A stretch of DNA of 64,000 bases, from positions 166,665 to 230,664 of the forward strand of contig JARROA010000011.1 in NCBI GenBank assembly GCA_037384425.1. Direction: 5' to 3'. How positions within the stretch are numbered: the first letter of the stretch is position 1; the number at the start of each line of letters is the position of its first letter. Both the position numbers and the translations under genes were made by a program. Positions 16,858 through 26,436 of this stretch are shown one piece after another. The notes beneath the pieces were generated by a model. The model saw nothing but the letters and a program-made list of their open reading frames with translations. It had not been told where the DNA came from and did no database searches. The DNA comes from Thiodiazotropha sp037384425. GTDB lineage: Bacteria; Pseudomonadota; Gammaproteobacteria; Chromatiales; Chromatiaceae.

Positions 16858-17175
16858 ATGAGTCTACAGAGAGCCCGCAGTGCAGAAGAGTACGTGGAAT
16901 GGGTCAAGCAGGCCGTCTTCGAGGTCGACGACTTGCGCGACTGCTACGATTTCCAGATGGACGAGATCGGACGCTACCCCACGTTCCTAGAGCCTCTGGA
17001 GCAGGGTATCAAGGCCTTGCAACAGACGATGATCGATGGCGAGTACCATTTCGGCCGGGAGGATCTGCCTTTCATGGAGCTGGTCAATCGCCATGGAGAC
17101 GACATCCCCTTCGCCATTCTGTTAAGGCAGATCAATGAGACCCATCGCAAGGGCATCGATGTGGATGCCGAGTGA
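16858..17175 (+). CDS. Small acidic protein of unknown function
   Basis: A 105-residue soluble, acidic protein with no signal peptide or membrane segment; predicted to be mostly helical. Visible blocks are SAEEYVEWVKQAV, DEIGRYPTFLEPLEQGI, HFGREDLPFMELVNRHGDDIPF and INETHRKG. I recognise the general look of a conserved gammaproteobacterial hypothetical protein but no function. ATG start, between prmB and hemN, 40 bp before the latter's ATG; likely co-transcribed with both. Confidence 0.75.
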   Translation: MSLQRARSAEEYVEWVKQAVFEVDDLRDCYDFQMDEIGRYPTFLEPLEQGIKALQQTMIDGEYHFGREDLPFMELVNRHGDDIPFAILLRQINETHRKGIDVDAE

Positions 17176-17215
17176 CGGTATCGGTCAGGCTGCCAATCCA
17201 AATCCGAGAGAATCC

Positions 17216-18601
17216 ATGGACCACACAACCCTTTTCGACTTTGAACTGATATCGAAATACGACCAGAGCGGTCCTCGTTATACCTCATACCCGACGGCCG
17301 TCCAGTTTCACGAGGGGTTCGACGAAGAGTCCTACAAGCGGGTCCTGCGTGAGAGCAATGAAGGAGGAAGCCCACTCTCACTCTATTTTCATATTCCCTT
17401 CTGCGACACCATCTGTTTCTACTGCGCCTGCAACAAAGTGGCCACCAAGGACCGCAGTATGGCGGCTGACTATCTGAGCCGGGTCTACGAGGAACTGCGT
17501 ATGCAGTCCGCGCTGATCGACCCCTCGAGGGTGGTGACGCAGCTGCATTGGGGAGGGGGCACTCCCACTTTCATCAGCCATGACGAGATGCGGGAACTGG
17601 TGGCCCAGACCCGCAAGTATTTCACCCTGCTGGACGACGACAGTGGTGAGTACTCAATCGAAATCGATCCTCGCGAAGCCAAGGGCGACACCGTGAAACT
17701 GCTGCGCGAACTGGGCTTCAATCGTATGAGCCTGGGAGTTCAAGATTTCGATGCGCGGGTGCAGAAGGCGGTCAATCGAATTCAGACAAAACAGGAGACG
17801 CTCTCGGTGCTGCAGGCAGCCAGGGACGAGGGCTTCCGTTCCATGAGCATTGATCTGATCTATGGATTGCCGTTTCAGAGTGTCGAGAGCTTCTCCTCGA
17901 CCCTGGATCAGATACTTGAGGTCGATCCTGACAGGCTCTCGATCTTCAATTACGCTCACCTGCCCGAGCGTTTCAAACCCCAACGGCGCATCAACGAGGA
18001 GCAACTGCCTCCAGCCCAGGAGAAGCTCGATATTCTGCAGATGACCATCGACAAACTCTCGTCGGCCGGTTATGTCTACATCGGCATGGATCATTTCGCC
18101 AAACCCGAGGATGAACTGGTCAAAGCGCAGGAGAACGGCACCCTTTACCGTAACTTCCAAGGGTATTCCACGCATTCGGATTGCGATCTGATCGGCATTG
18201 GGGTCACTTCGATCGGTATGGTTGGACCGAGCTATGCACAGAACATGCGCTCCCTGGATGAATACTACCAGCGGATTGATAGCGGCCGGCTGCCCATCTT
18301 CAAAGGCATAGAGCTGACTCGCGATGATCAGATACGACGCGATGTCATCACACGGCTGATCTGCCATTTTTCGCTTAAGATTCCCGATTTCGAAGCGCGT
18401 TGGGGGATCAACTTTGCGGAATACTTCGCTACGGAGCTGGCCAAGCTGGAGGGAATGCAGCAGGACGGACTGGTGGAAATTGCAAACAACTCGATCTCGG
18501 TCAAGCCGAGAGGGCGCCTGCTGATCCGCAATATCTGCATGCAGTTCGACGCCTACCTGAACTCTCAGGCGGCGAAGGGCAGTTTTTCAAAAGTCATATA
18601 G
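17216..18601 (+). CDS. hemN: Oxygen-independent coproporphyrinogen III oxidase
   Basis: A 461-residue radical-SAM enzyme that decarboxylates coproporphyrinogen III to protoporphyrinogen IX without oxygen, in the cytoplasm. The Fe-S ligands CxxxCxxC appear as CDTICFYC, with an extra Cys (CAC) as in E. coli HemN; N-terminal SGPRYTSYPTA, the GGTPT motif and SLGVQDF are all present. The start is the ATG at 17216 (MDHTTLFDFELI); 27 further in-frame codons upstream overlap the preceding gene. It implies haem synthesis under low oxygen, consistent with a life at oxic-anoxic interfaces. Confidence 0.97.
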   Translation: MDHTTLFDFELISKYDQSGPRYTSYPTAVQFHEGFDEESYKRVLRESNEGGSPLSLYFHIPFCDTICFYCACNKVATKDRSMAADYLSRVYEELRMQSALIDPSRVVTQLHWGGGTPTFISHDEMRELVAQTRKYFTLLDDDSGEYSIEIDPREAKGDTVKLLRELGFNRMSLGVQDFDARVQKAVNRIQTKQETLSVLQAARDEGFRSMSIDLIYGLPFQSVESFSSTLDQILEVDPDRLSIFNYAHLPERFKPQRRINEEQLPPAQEKLDILQMTIDKLSSAGYVYIGMDHFAKPEDELVKAQENGTLYRNFQGYSTHSDCDLIGIGVTSIGMVGPSYAQNMRSLDEYYQRIDSGRLPIFKGIELTRDDQIRRDVITRLICHFSLKIPDFEARWGINFAEYFATELAKLEGMQQDGLVEIANNSISVKPRGRLLIRNICMQFDAYLNSQAAKGSFSKVI

Positions 18602-18688
18602 GGATTAAGTTTTACGGCCGGGTGCCGCTGTTTTCTGACTGAGGCTTCCCGTAATACATCAATAACGGACACTTGTTTCAGTATATTC

Positions 18689-20119
18689 ATGAGTTCTGGT
18701 TATCTGTTCGATGAAAAATCAAGGGAAATCAGCAGATTGCTGTTTCTTCTCGATATTCTGCTGACCCTGTTGGTGATGATTCTGCTGTATCGGGTCCACC
18801 AGTATTTTGGTGCGAAAATGAATCAAAACCTGGCGAGTTATGTCGCCCTGTTGCCGATCATCGGCGTGCCGCTGGGTTATTTCCTGCACAGGTTTGGTGC
18901 CTACCAGGGGCTGCGCGTCGTCTCCCTGGTCAATTACGCCTATGTGGTGAGCAAGGCCTTCCTGATCAGTCTGGCTATCCTGGTCGTTATCCTGTTCTTT
19001 CTCCAGGTTGACTTCGTCGACCGCTCGCTGCTGATCGAGTATGCCGTGCTGAGCACGCTCGTCATGGTCTCGGTGCGCGGCGGATTGGTCTGGTGGTATT
19101 TCCGGCGCTCGGTGCAAAAGGGTGAGAATTACCTGAAGCTGCTGATCATAGGCACCGGTAAACGTGCTCAGCACCTGACGGAGATGCTCAACCGTCACAA
19201 TGAGTGGGGTATCCACATCCTCGGCTATCTGGATACGGACGTCGAGCATGTAGGGGATTCGGTATTAAACGCGAAGGTTCTGGGTACCGTACACGAGATC
19301 GAGAAGGTACTGACCAGTCAGGTCGTCGATGAAGTGATTCTCGCCGTACCACGAAGCAGTCTCAGATATATGGAGGAGATCGTCGCTGCCTGTGAAGAGC
19401 AGGGGGTGAGGTTTCGGTTCATGGCCGACGTGTTCGATCTTCAGGTGGCGAGGATGCAGATGGTGGAAATGGACGGCATACCACTGCTGACTTTTGATCC
19501 CGTGGCACAGAACGAGAAGATGTTGCTGGCGAAAAGGCTGATGGATCTGAGTTTCGTGTTGGCTTCGATGCCGCTGGTGCTTCCCATCATGGCCCTGATC
19601 GCATTGGCCATAAAGCTCGATGACGGCGGGCCGATCTTCTTCGTCCAGGAGCGAGTGGGTCTGCGCAAGCGACTTTTTCCGATGTTGAAATTCCGTTCCA
19701 TGGTGGTGGACGCCGAAGCCAAGCTGAAAGAGATCGAGCATCTCAACGAGGCGGAAGGGCCCAATTTCAAGATCGCCCATGACCCCCGTATCACACGCGT
19801 CGGCCGATTCATTCGCAAAACCAGTCTGGACGAGCTGCCCCAACTGCTGAACGTCATACGCGGTCATATGAGTCTGGTCGGTCCCCGCCCCATGTCCCAG
19901 CGGGATGTCGAGCTGTTCGACAGGGGTATTCAACGCAAGCGTTTCAGTGTAAAACCCGGATTGACCTGTATCTGGCAGATCTCCGGGCGGAGCAATCTCT
20001 CGTTCGAGAAGTGGCTGGAACTGGATCTGCAATATATCGACGACTGGAACCTCTGGATGGATCTCAAGATTCTGTTCAAGACCGTTCCGGTCGTTCTCAA
20101 GGGCAGCGGGGCTGTCTGA
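18689..20119 (+). CDS. Polyprenyl-phosphate sugar-1-phosphate transferase (WcaJ/EpsB type)
   Basis: A 476-residue inner-membrane enzyme that starts a repeat unit of exopolysaccharide by moving a sugar-1-phosphate to undecaprenyl phosphate. Layout: five hydrophobic helices in about residues 15-150, a Rossmann-like CoA-binding domain (LLIIGTGKRAQ), then the bacterial sugar transferase domain with a re-entrant helix near residue 280. The catalytic blocks are PMLKFRSM, KTSLDELPQLLNV and SLVGPRPM, and GLTCIWQISGRS is near the C-terminus. It precedes a WecG/TagA transferase by 28 bp. It may serve the XrtA exopolysaccharide encoded 12 kb away; that is inference. Confidence 0.93.
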   Translation: MSSGYLFDEKSREISRLLFLLDILLTLLVMILLYRVHQYFGAKMNQNLASYVALLPIIGVPLGYFLHRFGAYQGLRVVSLVNYAYVVSKAFLISLAILVVILFFLQVDFVDRSLLIEYAVLSTLVMVSVRGGLVWWYFRRSVQKGENYLKLLIIGTGKRAQHLTEMLNRHNEWGIHILGYLDTDVEHVGDSVLNAKVLGTVHEIEKVLTSQVVDEVILAVPRSSLRYMEEIVAACEEQGVRFRFMADVFDLQVARMQMVEMDGIPLLTFDPVAQNEKMLLAKRLMDLSFVLASMPLVLPIMALIALAIKLDDGGPIFFVQERVGLRKRLFPMLKFRSMVVDAEAKLKEIEHLNEAEGPNFKIAHDPRITRVGRFIRKTSLDELPQLLNVIRGHMSLVGPRPMSQRDVELFDRGIQRKRFSVKPGLTCIWQISGRSNLSFEKWLELDLQYIDDWNLWMDLKILFKTVPVVLKGSGAV

Positions 20120-20147
20120 ATTTCATCCGTTATCTGGGGAGCGGGCC

Positions 20148-20906
20148 ATGGGGCAACACGATACCGTCAATCTGTTCGGCATTCCGGTCGAGGCCATGAC
20201 CATGGATCAGACCCTCGATCTGGTGGATGAGGTGATCCAATCTCGCAAGTCGCTGCAGATCGGCGTCATCAATGCAGCCAAGGTCGTCAACATGGACAAG
20301 GATCCGGAGTTGCGCGAGGCGGTACTCTCATCGGACATCATCCTGGCTGACGGCGCCGCGGTGGTCTGGGCGAGCAAGCTCCTGGGCACGCCGCTGCCGG
20401 AGCGGGTGGCCGGCATCGATCTGATGTTCGGCATGTTCGAGCGGGGCAATGAGCGGGGTTACCGGGTTTTCTGCCTCGGCGCCACAGAAGAGATCTCCAA
20501 GACGGTGGAGGAGAATCTGGCCAGAGACTATCCCGGACTGACCCTGGCGGGACGACACCACGGCTATTTCACGGATGACGAGGCGCAGGAGATCGCCGAT
20601 CAGGTCAAGGCTTCGAAGGCGGATATCCTGCTGGTGGCCATGACCTCACCGAAGAAGGAGCGTTTCCTCGCCAAGTGGATGGCCCATATGGAGGTGCCCG
20701 TCTGTCATGGCGTGGGAGGTTCTTTCGATGTCTATGCCGGCAAGGTGGAAAGGGCACCCGAACGTTGGCAGAAACTGGGGCTCGAATGGCTCTATCGCGT
20801 TAAGCAGGAGCCTGGAAGGTTGTGGAAACGCTATCTGTTCACCAACGCCAGTTTTATCTGGATGTTGTTGAAGTCACTGGTCGGTTTCAAAAAAGCCGTG
20901 GCCTGA
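20148..20906 (+). CDS. WecG/TagA/CpsF family glycosyltransferase (GT26)
   Basis: A 252-residue glycosyltransferase that adds the second sugar to a polyprenyl-linked intermediate, probably at the membrane surface. GT26 marks are visible: INAAKVVNM, ILADGAAVVWASKLLG (conserved Asp), ERVAGIDL, VAMTSPKKERFL, and GVGGSFDVYAGKVERAPERWQKLGLEWLYR. It follows the priming sugar transferase by 28 bp on the same strand and is likely in one operon with it. Convergent with the T2SS operon on the other strand. Confidence 0.92.
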   Translation: MGQHDTVNLFGIPVEAMTMDQTLDLVDEVIQSRKSLQIGVINAAKVVNMDKDPELREAVLSSDIILADGAAVVWASKLLGTPLPERVAGIDLMFGMFERGNERGYRVFCLGATEEISKTVEENLARDYPGLTLAGRHHGYFTDDEAQEIADQVKASKADILLVAMTSPKKERFLAKWMAHMEVPVCHGVGGSFDVYAGKVERAPERWQKLGLEWLYRVKQEPGRLWKRYLFTNASFIWMLLKSLVGFKKAVA

Positions 20907-20972
20907 ACCGGAACTGTTTCGGTATCGCCGCACCCTGCCGGGTACGGCCCGTCACATCGGATTGCTCCTACT

Positions 20973-21314
20973 CTACTTCAATGCCTGCTGGGCCTTTTTA
21001 TGCCCCTGTGCGGCGGCCCGCTGAATCCAGTTCATGGCCTGAGCCTCGCTTCTTTCAACTCCAAGCCCGTGAAAATAGAGGTAGCCGAGGGTGTACTGTG
21101 CATCCGCATAACCGGAAGAGGCCAGCGGATAAACCAGCTGAAACACCTTCTGATAGTCTTCAGCGGCATAGGCCTTGTGGGCCTCCTGCATGACCGCTTG
21201 CGGATCCGGCTGACTCTCATCATCGGGGGTTGTGGAGCAGCCCGCCAACTGCAGCCCCAGCAATAATACGGCCATGATGAGTATAAAACGTGTGCGTGTG
21301 GTCTTGTACGGCAT
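20973..21314 (-). CDS. Sel1/TPR-repeat lipoprotein, last gene of the T2SS operon
   Basis: A 113-residue protein with a lipoprotein signal peptide: basic N-terminus, hydrophobic residues 11-24, lipobox LAGC (Cys26). The mature part has a helical pair followed by a Sel1-type repeat (ADAQYTLGYLYFHGLGV...AMNWIQRAAAQGHKKAQQAL). Sel1 repeats are protein-binding scaffolds. It begins 5 bp after the gspF stop, so it is translated from the T2SS transcript and may have a pilotin-like or scaffold role; that is inference from position. Confidence 0.8.
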   Translation of the reverse strand: MPYKTTRTRFILIMAVLLLGLQLAGCSTTPDDESQPDPQAVMQEAHKAYAAEDYQKVFQLVYPLASSGYADAQYTLGYLYFHGLGVERSEAQAMNWIQRAAAQGHKKAQQALK

Positions 21315-21319
21315 GTGAC

Positions 21320-22531
21320 TCAGCCTATCAGTTGATTGAGGTCGAATATGGGTAGCAGTATGGCCAAAACGATAACCAACACAATACCACCCATGACCAG
21401 TATGAGAATGGGTTCGAACAGCCCGTTGATGGTGGAGACCAGGGTCTCGATCTCCCGTTCCTGAATATCGGCTGAGCGCTCGAGCATCCCCTCCAGGTTG
21501 CCGCTGGCCTCACCGCTGGCCAGCAGGCTCAGGGTCATGGGGGGGAAGTAGCCTGTCTTTTCCAGTGCCCGATAGAGGCTGGTGCCTTCACGGACTTTGG
21601 AGGCCGCCTCTTCCACGGCCTGTTTCATCGGCAGGTTGGTCAGGACCTGGGAGGCGATCCTCAGTGCATCCAGTATCGGAACGCTGCTGGCGGCCATGAT
21701 GCTCAGGGTACGGGAAAAACGCGCTGCATTGGTGGTGCGAACCAGTCGGCCCATCAGCGGCAGGCGTAACATCAGCCGGTGCCAGGCGAACTTGGGTCCC
21801 GGCTTTTTCAACAGGTAACTGATGAACATGACCAGCAAGACCAGGCCCAGCAGGATGTATACTCCGTAGGCGCGAAAGGCATCGCTGGTGGCCATCAGAG
21901 CCTGGGTGATCCAGGGCAGCTCGGCCGACATGTTCTCGAAAACCCGGGTCACCTCGGGAACGATGTAGGTCAGCAGGCCGATGACGATCAGCAGTGAGAC
22001 AATGGTCAGCAATGCCGGGTAGAAGAGGGCGAAAATGGTTTTCTGCCGCAATTGCTGACGCTGTTCCGTGTAGTCGGCGAGGCGATCCAACACCACATCG
22101 AGATGTCCCGACTCTTCGCCGGAGTCGACAGTGCGGATATAGAGTTCGGGGAAGGTCTTGGGAAACTCGCTCAAGCCATCCGCCAGGCTGCGCCCCTCCA
22201 GTACTTTGGCGCGAACCGCCAGCAGAGTGCGCTCCACATGACGTTTGTCGGTCTGGTGCGCGGTCGTCTGCAGCACGTGCTCCAGGGGCAGTCCCGAATG
22301 GAGCAGGGTGGCCATCTGGCGGGTGATCAACGCCAGTTCCATGGCGTTGATGCGCTTCTGGAACAGTCGGCTCTTGCGTTCGCTGGACTTGCCGCTGGCC
22401 GAGTTGATGGTGAGTGGCGTCAGCCCCGATTCACGCAGCTGCTGACGCACCTGGCGTGGGCTGTCCCCCTCCAATACACCGCGCCGTTCCTTGCCGGCGG
22501 CGTCGAGGGCGAGGTACTCGAAGGCGTCCAA
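21320..22531 (-). CDS. gspF: Type II secretion inner-membrane platform protein GspF
   Basis: A 403-residue polytopic inner-membrane protein that links the cytoplasmic ATPase to pseudopilus assembly. Two T2SSF domains are visible, each with the RQMATLLHSGLPLE-like and FSRTLSIMAASSVPILDAL motifs, and three transmembrane segments (about residues 170-190, 220-240 and 375-400). N-terminus MDAFEYLALDAAGKERRG is typical. It is separated from gspE by 131 bp, larger than other gaps in the operon. Confidence 0.96.
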   Translation of the reverse strand: MDAFEYLALDAAGKERRGVLEGDSPRQVRQQLRESGLTPLTINSASGKSSERKSRLFQKRINAMELALITRQMATLLHSGLPLEHVLQTTAHQTDKRHVERTLLAVRAKVLEGRSLADGLSEFPKTFPELYIRTVDSGEESGHLDVVLDRLADYTEQRQQLRQKTIFALFYPALLTIVSLLIVIGLLTYIVPEVTRVFENMSAELPWITQALMATSDAFRAYGVYILLGLVLLVMFISYLLKKPGPKFAWHRLMLRLPLMGRLVRTTNAARFSRTLSIMAASSVPILDALRIASQVLTNLPMKQAVEEAASKVREGTSLYRALEKTGYFPPMTLSLLASGEASGNLEGMLERSADIQEREIETLVSTINGLFEPILILVMGGIVLVIVLAILLPIFDLNQLIG

Positions 22532-22662
22532 TCTACTTCAACCTGTAGTGCAGGGTCGATGGTCGAAGGAGGGACTTTCGACGCTGCCGGGAAAGACGCG
22601 AAAACTAGGCCGACCGGGCATCGCGTCGATATCACGCATGACTGTGCGAATGAACACGGAGT

Positions 22663-24183
22663 TCAACCCTCCTGGGTCACGCGGATGATTTCGTCGATGG
22701 TGGTCACGCCTTCGATCACCCTCCGCATGCCGTCGGCCCGGATGCTTTCACTGAATTTGCGGGCATGTGCCAGCATTTCACCCTCACCCGCTCCCAGATG
22801 GATCAGGTTGCGCAGGTTCTCGTCTACGGTGATCAGCTCGTAGATGCCGGTGCGTCCGAGGAAGCCGTTGCCATGACACTTTTCACAGCCCACAGGGGAG
22901 AAAAGTGTGACCTCTCGGTCGGCCGGGATATCGAGCAGCTTGCGCTCGCGCTCGCTGGCCGCCGCGGGCGTTTTACAGTGGGGGCAAAGGGTGCGCACCA
23001 GCCGCTGGGCGAGTACGCCGATCAGACTGGAGGAGAGCAGGAAGGGTTCTACCCCCATGTCGCGCAGACGGGTGATACTGCCGATGGCGGTGTTGGTGTG
23101 CAGGCTCGACATCACCAGATGGCCGGTGAGACTGGCCTGAACCGCGATCTGCGCAGTTTCCAGATCACGGATCTCGCCCACCATCACCACGTCGGGGTCC
23201 TGGCGCAGGATTGCCCTCAGACCACGCGCGAAGGTCAGGTCGACCTTGTTGTTGACCTGGGTCTGTCCGATACCGTCCAGATAGTATTCGATCGGGTCCT
23301 CCACGGTGACGATGTTCCGGCTCTGGGTGTTGAGCCGGCTGAGTGCGGCGTAGAGGGTGGTGGTCTTGCCCGAGCCGGTGGGGCCGGTGACCAGGAAGAT
23401 GCCGTGGGGCCGCTTGATGATGCCGGGATCGATCTGTTCCAGCAGCGGCTTGGACATACCGAGCTGTTCCAGGTCGAGCCGTCCCGCCTGCTTGTCCAGC
23501 AGACGCAGCACCACACGCTCCCCGTAGCTGGAGGGGAGGGTGGAGACACGGACGTCCACCGGGCGGTTGCCCACCTTGAGGGAGATGCGGCCGTCCTGCG
23601 GGATGCGCTTCTCGGCGATGTCGAGATGGGCCATGACCTTGATACGGGATACCAGGAACGGGGCGACGGTGCGCGGGGGCGTCAGGACCTCGCGCAGCAC
23701 ACCGTCGACGCGGAAACGCACCACCATACGGTTCTCGTAGGGTTCGATGTGAATATCCGATGCCTGCTCCTTGATGGCTTCGGTAAAGAGGGCGTTGATG
23801 AGGCGGATGATCGGTGCGTCATCATCGCTCTCGAGCAGATCCTCCGGTTGGTTCAGGGCGCGCGCGGCATGATCCAGGTCGATGTCGTCGCCCATGGTCT
23901 CCATGATCTGGGACGACTGCTTGGAGCCGGCTTCGTAGACTTGGGAGAGCTGGCGGTCGAGGGTATCCTGGTCGACCTGCCGTAACGGCATGGGACGGCC
24001 GATCAGGCGGCGTACCTCGCTGAAGATGCTCAAGGGCACACCCGGCTTGTGCCACAGCTCGGATCTGCCTTCGTCATCACTGACCACCAACAGTCCGTGC
24101 CGGCGGGCGAAGGCGTAGGGCAGCAGTTCCGGGCTGGCCTGCTCCTCCGGGGCGTCTGCTTCTGTCAGATGGGCTTCACTCAT
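22663..24183 (-). CDS. gspE: Type II secretion ATPase GspE
   Basis: A 506-residue cytoplasmic hexameric ATPase driving pseudopilin assembly. The Walker A motif is GPTGSGKTTTLYAAL, the Asp-box/Walker B region is DVVMVGEIRD, the His box is LHTNTA, and the zinc-binding tetracysteine is CPHC...CEKC. The N-terminal GspE-N domain (about residues 30-130) binds GspL. The start is given at the ATG (24183); a TTG three codons upstream (24192) has AAGG closely before it and is an alternative. Downstream of gspD by 45 bp. Confidence 0.96.
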   Translation of the reverse strand: MSEAHLTEADAPEEQASPELLPYAFARRHGLLVVSDDEGRSELWHKPGVPLSIFSEVRRLIGRPMPLRQVDQDTLDRQLSQVYEAGSKQSSQIMETMGDDIDLDHAARALNQPEDLLESDDDAPIIRLINALFTEAIKEQASDIHIEPYENRMVVRFRVDGVLREVLTPPRTVAPFLVSRIKVMAHLDIAEKRIPQDGRISLKVGNRPVDVRVSTLPSSYGERVVLRLLDKQAGRLDLEQLGMSKPLLEQIDPGIIKRPHGIFLVTGPTGSGKTTTLYAALSRLNTQSRNIVTVEDPIEYYLDGIGQTQVNNKVDLTFARGLRAILRQDPDVVMVGEIRDLETAQIAVQASLTGHLVMSSLHTNTAIGSITRLRDMGVEPFLLSSSLIGVLAQRLVRTLCPHCKTPAAASERERKLLDIPADREVTLFSPVGCEKCHGNGFLGRTGIYELITVDENLRNLIHLGAGEGEMLAHARKFSESIRADGMRRVIEGVTTIDEIIRVTQEG

Positions 24184-24228
24184 GCTCGGCAAGGACCTTG
24201 GTCTGTGTCTGAAGTGGAGTATCGTCCA

Positions 24229-26226
24229 CTAAGGCGTGTCGGTTGGTGGCGGCCCGTCAAACGGCGGCGGCATTTCATTGAAGCGCGGCGGCAGTATTGG
24301 GGTGACATCGTCAGACATCAGGTTGATCCCTTTCTGCTTCATGTCGATCTGCTGGGCACGAAAGAAGTTGTATTTGGAGCTGGCAATTTTGGTGTTGGTG
24401 GCCGCGTCGCGCATGATTACAGGGCGCAGAAAGACCATCAAGTTGCGTTTCAACTTTGTGGTCCCAGTGGCGCGGAACAAGGCACCGAACAACGGTACAT
24501 CGCCAAGTATCGGCACCTTCTCTTCGGTCTGCTGCAGGCTTTCATCGATCAGCCCACCGAGTACGATGGTGTCTCCGTCCTCGACCATCACCACCGTTTT
24601 GATCGTGCGTTTCTTGGTGACGATGTCGCTGGCGCTGGCGCTGGTGTCGATACTCGATACCTCCTGTTCGATTTCGAGCTTGACCGCGTTCCCCTCGTTG
24701 ATCTGCGGCTTGACCTTGAGGCTCAACCCCACGTCTTCGCGCTGTACGGTCTGGAAGGGGTTCACCGAGCTGCTGGTGCCGCCGGTGGTGGAGTAGGAGC
24801 CCGTGATGAAGGGGACATTCTGACCGATGACGATCTCCGCCTCCTGGTTGTCCAGGGTCATCAGGCTGGGCGTGGAGAGGATGTTGGAGCTGGTGTCGCT
24901 CTCCAGGGCCTGGATCAGTGCGGCGAAATTGACGGAGGAGCTGTCGAATTTGCCGCCGCCGATCAGCGTGCCCGAACCCACGTTGATACTTTGGCCACCA
25001 GCGATGGCGGTGGCGATGCTGGTGATCGTGGGCGAGCCCAGGTTGATCACGCCGACGGGGCCGCTGCCGTCGGGGGTGCCGTCGACGATCCATTGCACAC
25101 CGAGTTTTTTCGCCTTGTCGTAGGAAACCTCGGCGATGATTGCCTCCACCAGCACCTGGGCGCGGCGGATATCGAGCTTGCGGATGATCGCCTCCAGTGA
25201 CCGGTATTGATCCGGTGGCGCGGTGATAATGAGGGCATTGGCCGCCTCATCGGCCTGGATATTGATCGGCACATCGGGTTTGCCGGCCGCCGCACCCGCC
25301 TGTTTGGTCTTGTCCATGCTTTCGCTGACACCGGTCAGGACGCTGACCAGGTCCTTGGCGTTGGCGTATTTGAGATAGATGACCTGGGCGTTACCGGCGT
25401 TGTCGAATGGGGTGTCGAGATGTTCGATCACGACTTTGGAGCGCAATCGGGAAGTGGGGTCGCCGCTGATCAGGATACTGTTGGTGCGTTCGTCGGCCAC
25501 CAGTTTGACGCCGCTTGCTCCGCCGGCGGCCCCCTTTGCGGTCGTCTCCTGCAGTCCGTTGATGATGCGCACCACTTCGGCGGCAGAGGCATGCTGCAGG
25601 GTGACCACCTCGATGGAGCTGTCACTGACCTGGTCGATCTTGTCGATGATCTTGAGCAGGCGATCCACGTTCTGGCGCCGGTCGGAGATGATCAGGACAT
25701 TGGTATCAGGGTAGGCGGCCAGGTGACCCTCCTGAGGGATCAGGGGGCGCAGAATCGGCACCAACTGGGTGGCGGTGACGTTCTTGACCTGAATGATACG
25801 GGTGACCACCTGATCGCCCGGTAGGGCATCCAGGGCACCGCCGGTGGGGATACCCGACTGTTTGGCCTTGACGTCTGGGACGATCTTGATCAGGTCCCCG
25901 CTGGGGATGGTGGAGAAACCGTGTACCTCCAGGATCGAGAGGAAGACCTGGTAGAACTCGTCCCGATCCATCGGGTGGGCTGAGATGACGGTGACCTTGC
26001 CCTTGACCCGGGGATCGATGACGAAGTTCTTGCCGGTGTGCTCGGATACCGTCTTTATCAGCGCCTCGATGTCGGCATTGTTCAGATTCAGGGTGATCTG
26101 CTCGGCCTGTGCCACCGGTGACATAACAGCGACACAGAGCAGTAAACTGACGATACCAGTCAGCAGTCTGCCCGGTCTGCTGCGATGTGAGCGCCGTGCT
26201 TCGGCGTTGTCCTTGGTTCGTCTCAT
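24229..26226 (-). CDS. gspD: Type II secretion outer-membrane secretin GspD
   Basis: A 665-residue secretin. A signal peptide follows a basic 20-residue N-terminus (GIVSLLLCVAVMSPVAQA). The N0 domain begins EQITLNLNNADIEALIKTVSEHTG, the N1-N3 domains follow, with LDIRRAQVLVEAIIAEVS marking the start of the C-domain, and the secretin gate/amphipathic C-terminal region has VGLSLKVKPQINEG and VPILGDVPLFGALF. It starts at the ATG at 26226; the frame extends 19 codons upstream without a better signal. A 210-bp gap upstream separates it from gspN, unusual inside this operon and room for an internal promoter. Confidence 0.97.
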   Translation of the reverse strand: MRRTKDNAEARRSHRSRPGRLLTGIVSLLLCVAVMSPVAQAEQITLNLNNADIEALIKTVSEHTGKNFVIDPRVKGKVTVISAHPMDRDEFYQVFLSILEVHGFSTIPSGDLIKIVPDVKAKQSGIPTGGALDALPGDQVVTRIIQVKNVTATQLVPILRPLIPQEGHLAAYPDTNVLIISDRRQNVDRLLKIIDKIDQVSDSSIEVVTLQHASAAEVVRIINGLQETTAKGAAGGASGVKLVADERTNSILISGDPTSRLRSKVVIEHLDTPFDNAGNAQVIYLKYANAKDLVSVLTGVSESMDKTKQAGAAAGKPDVPINIQADEAANALIITAPPDQYRSLEAIIRKLDIRRAQVLVEAIIAEVSYDKAKKLGVQWIVDGTPDGSGPVGVINLGSPTITSIATAIAGGQSINVGSGTLIGGGKFDSSSVNFAALIQALESDTSSNILSTPSLMTLDNQEAEIVIGQNVPFITGSYSTTGGTSSSVNPFQTVQREDVGLSLKVKPQINEGNAVKLEIEQEVSSIDTSASASDIVTKKRTIKTVVMVEDGDTIVLGGLIDESLQQTEEKVPILGDVPLFGALFRATGTTKLKRNLMVFLRPVIMRDAATNTKIASSKYNFFRAQQIDMKQKGINLMSDDVTPILPPRFNEMPPPFDGPPPTDTP

Positions 26227-26436
26227 GTTCGGATCCGTACTGCGTGTTGTGATTGGCCATGCCTGTCCTTTGAGGACTCGCACTGCAACTGAGCACCAGG
26301 CAGACCGGAGTGAAATTCTTTAATCATCATGTATTTATAATGAAAAACTCATCCTTAAAATGATAGCAGACGATTGGCCGTCGGCCTATGGCATCAGTTC
26401 CCGATTTGAACCATTGCGTCTTACCTGTCGTCATCC
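26227..26436 (-). other. Intra-operon gap between gspN and gspD
   Basis: 210 bp with no ORF, while other gspG-N junctions overlap or are only a few bases. The part at 26310-26370 is AT-rich. On the minus strand TTTTAA - 15 bases - TATAAA near 26350-26325 could serve as a weak internal promoter for gspD-E-F. Confidence 0.4.

Noticed and set aside
22052..25200. Several long plus-strand frames across gspE and gspD (22052-22843, 22765-23985, 24049-25200)
   Set aside because: All are complementary to confirmed T2SS genes in GC-rich DNA; no family similarity on their own strand.
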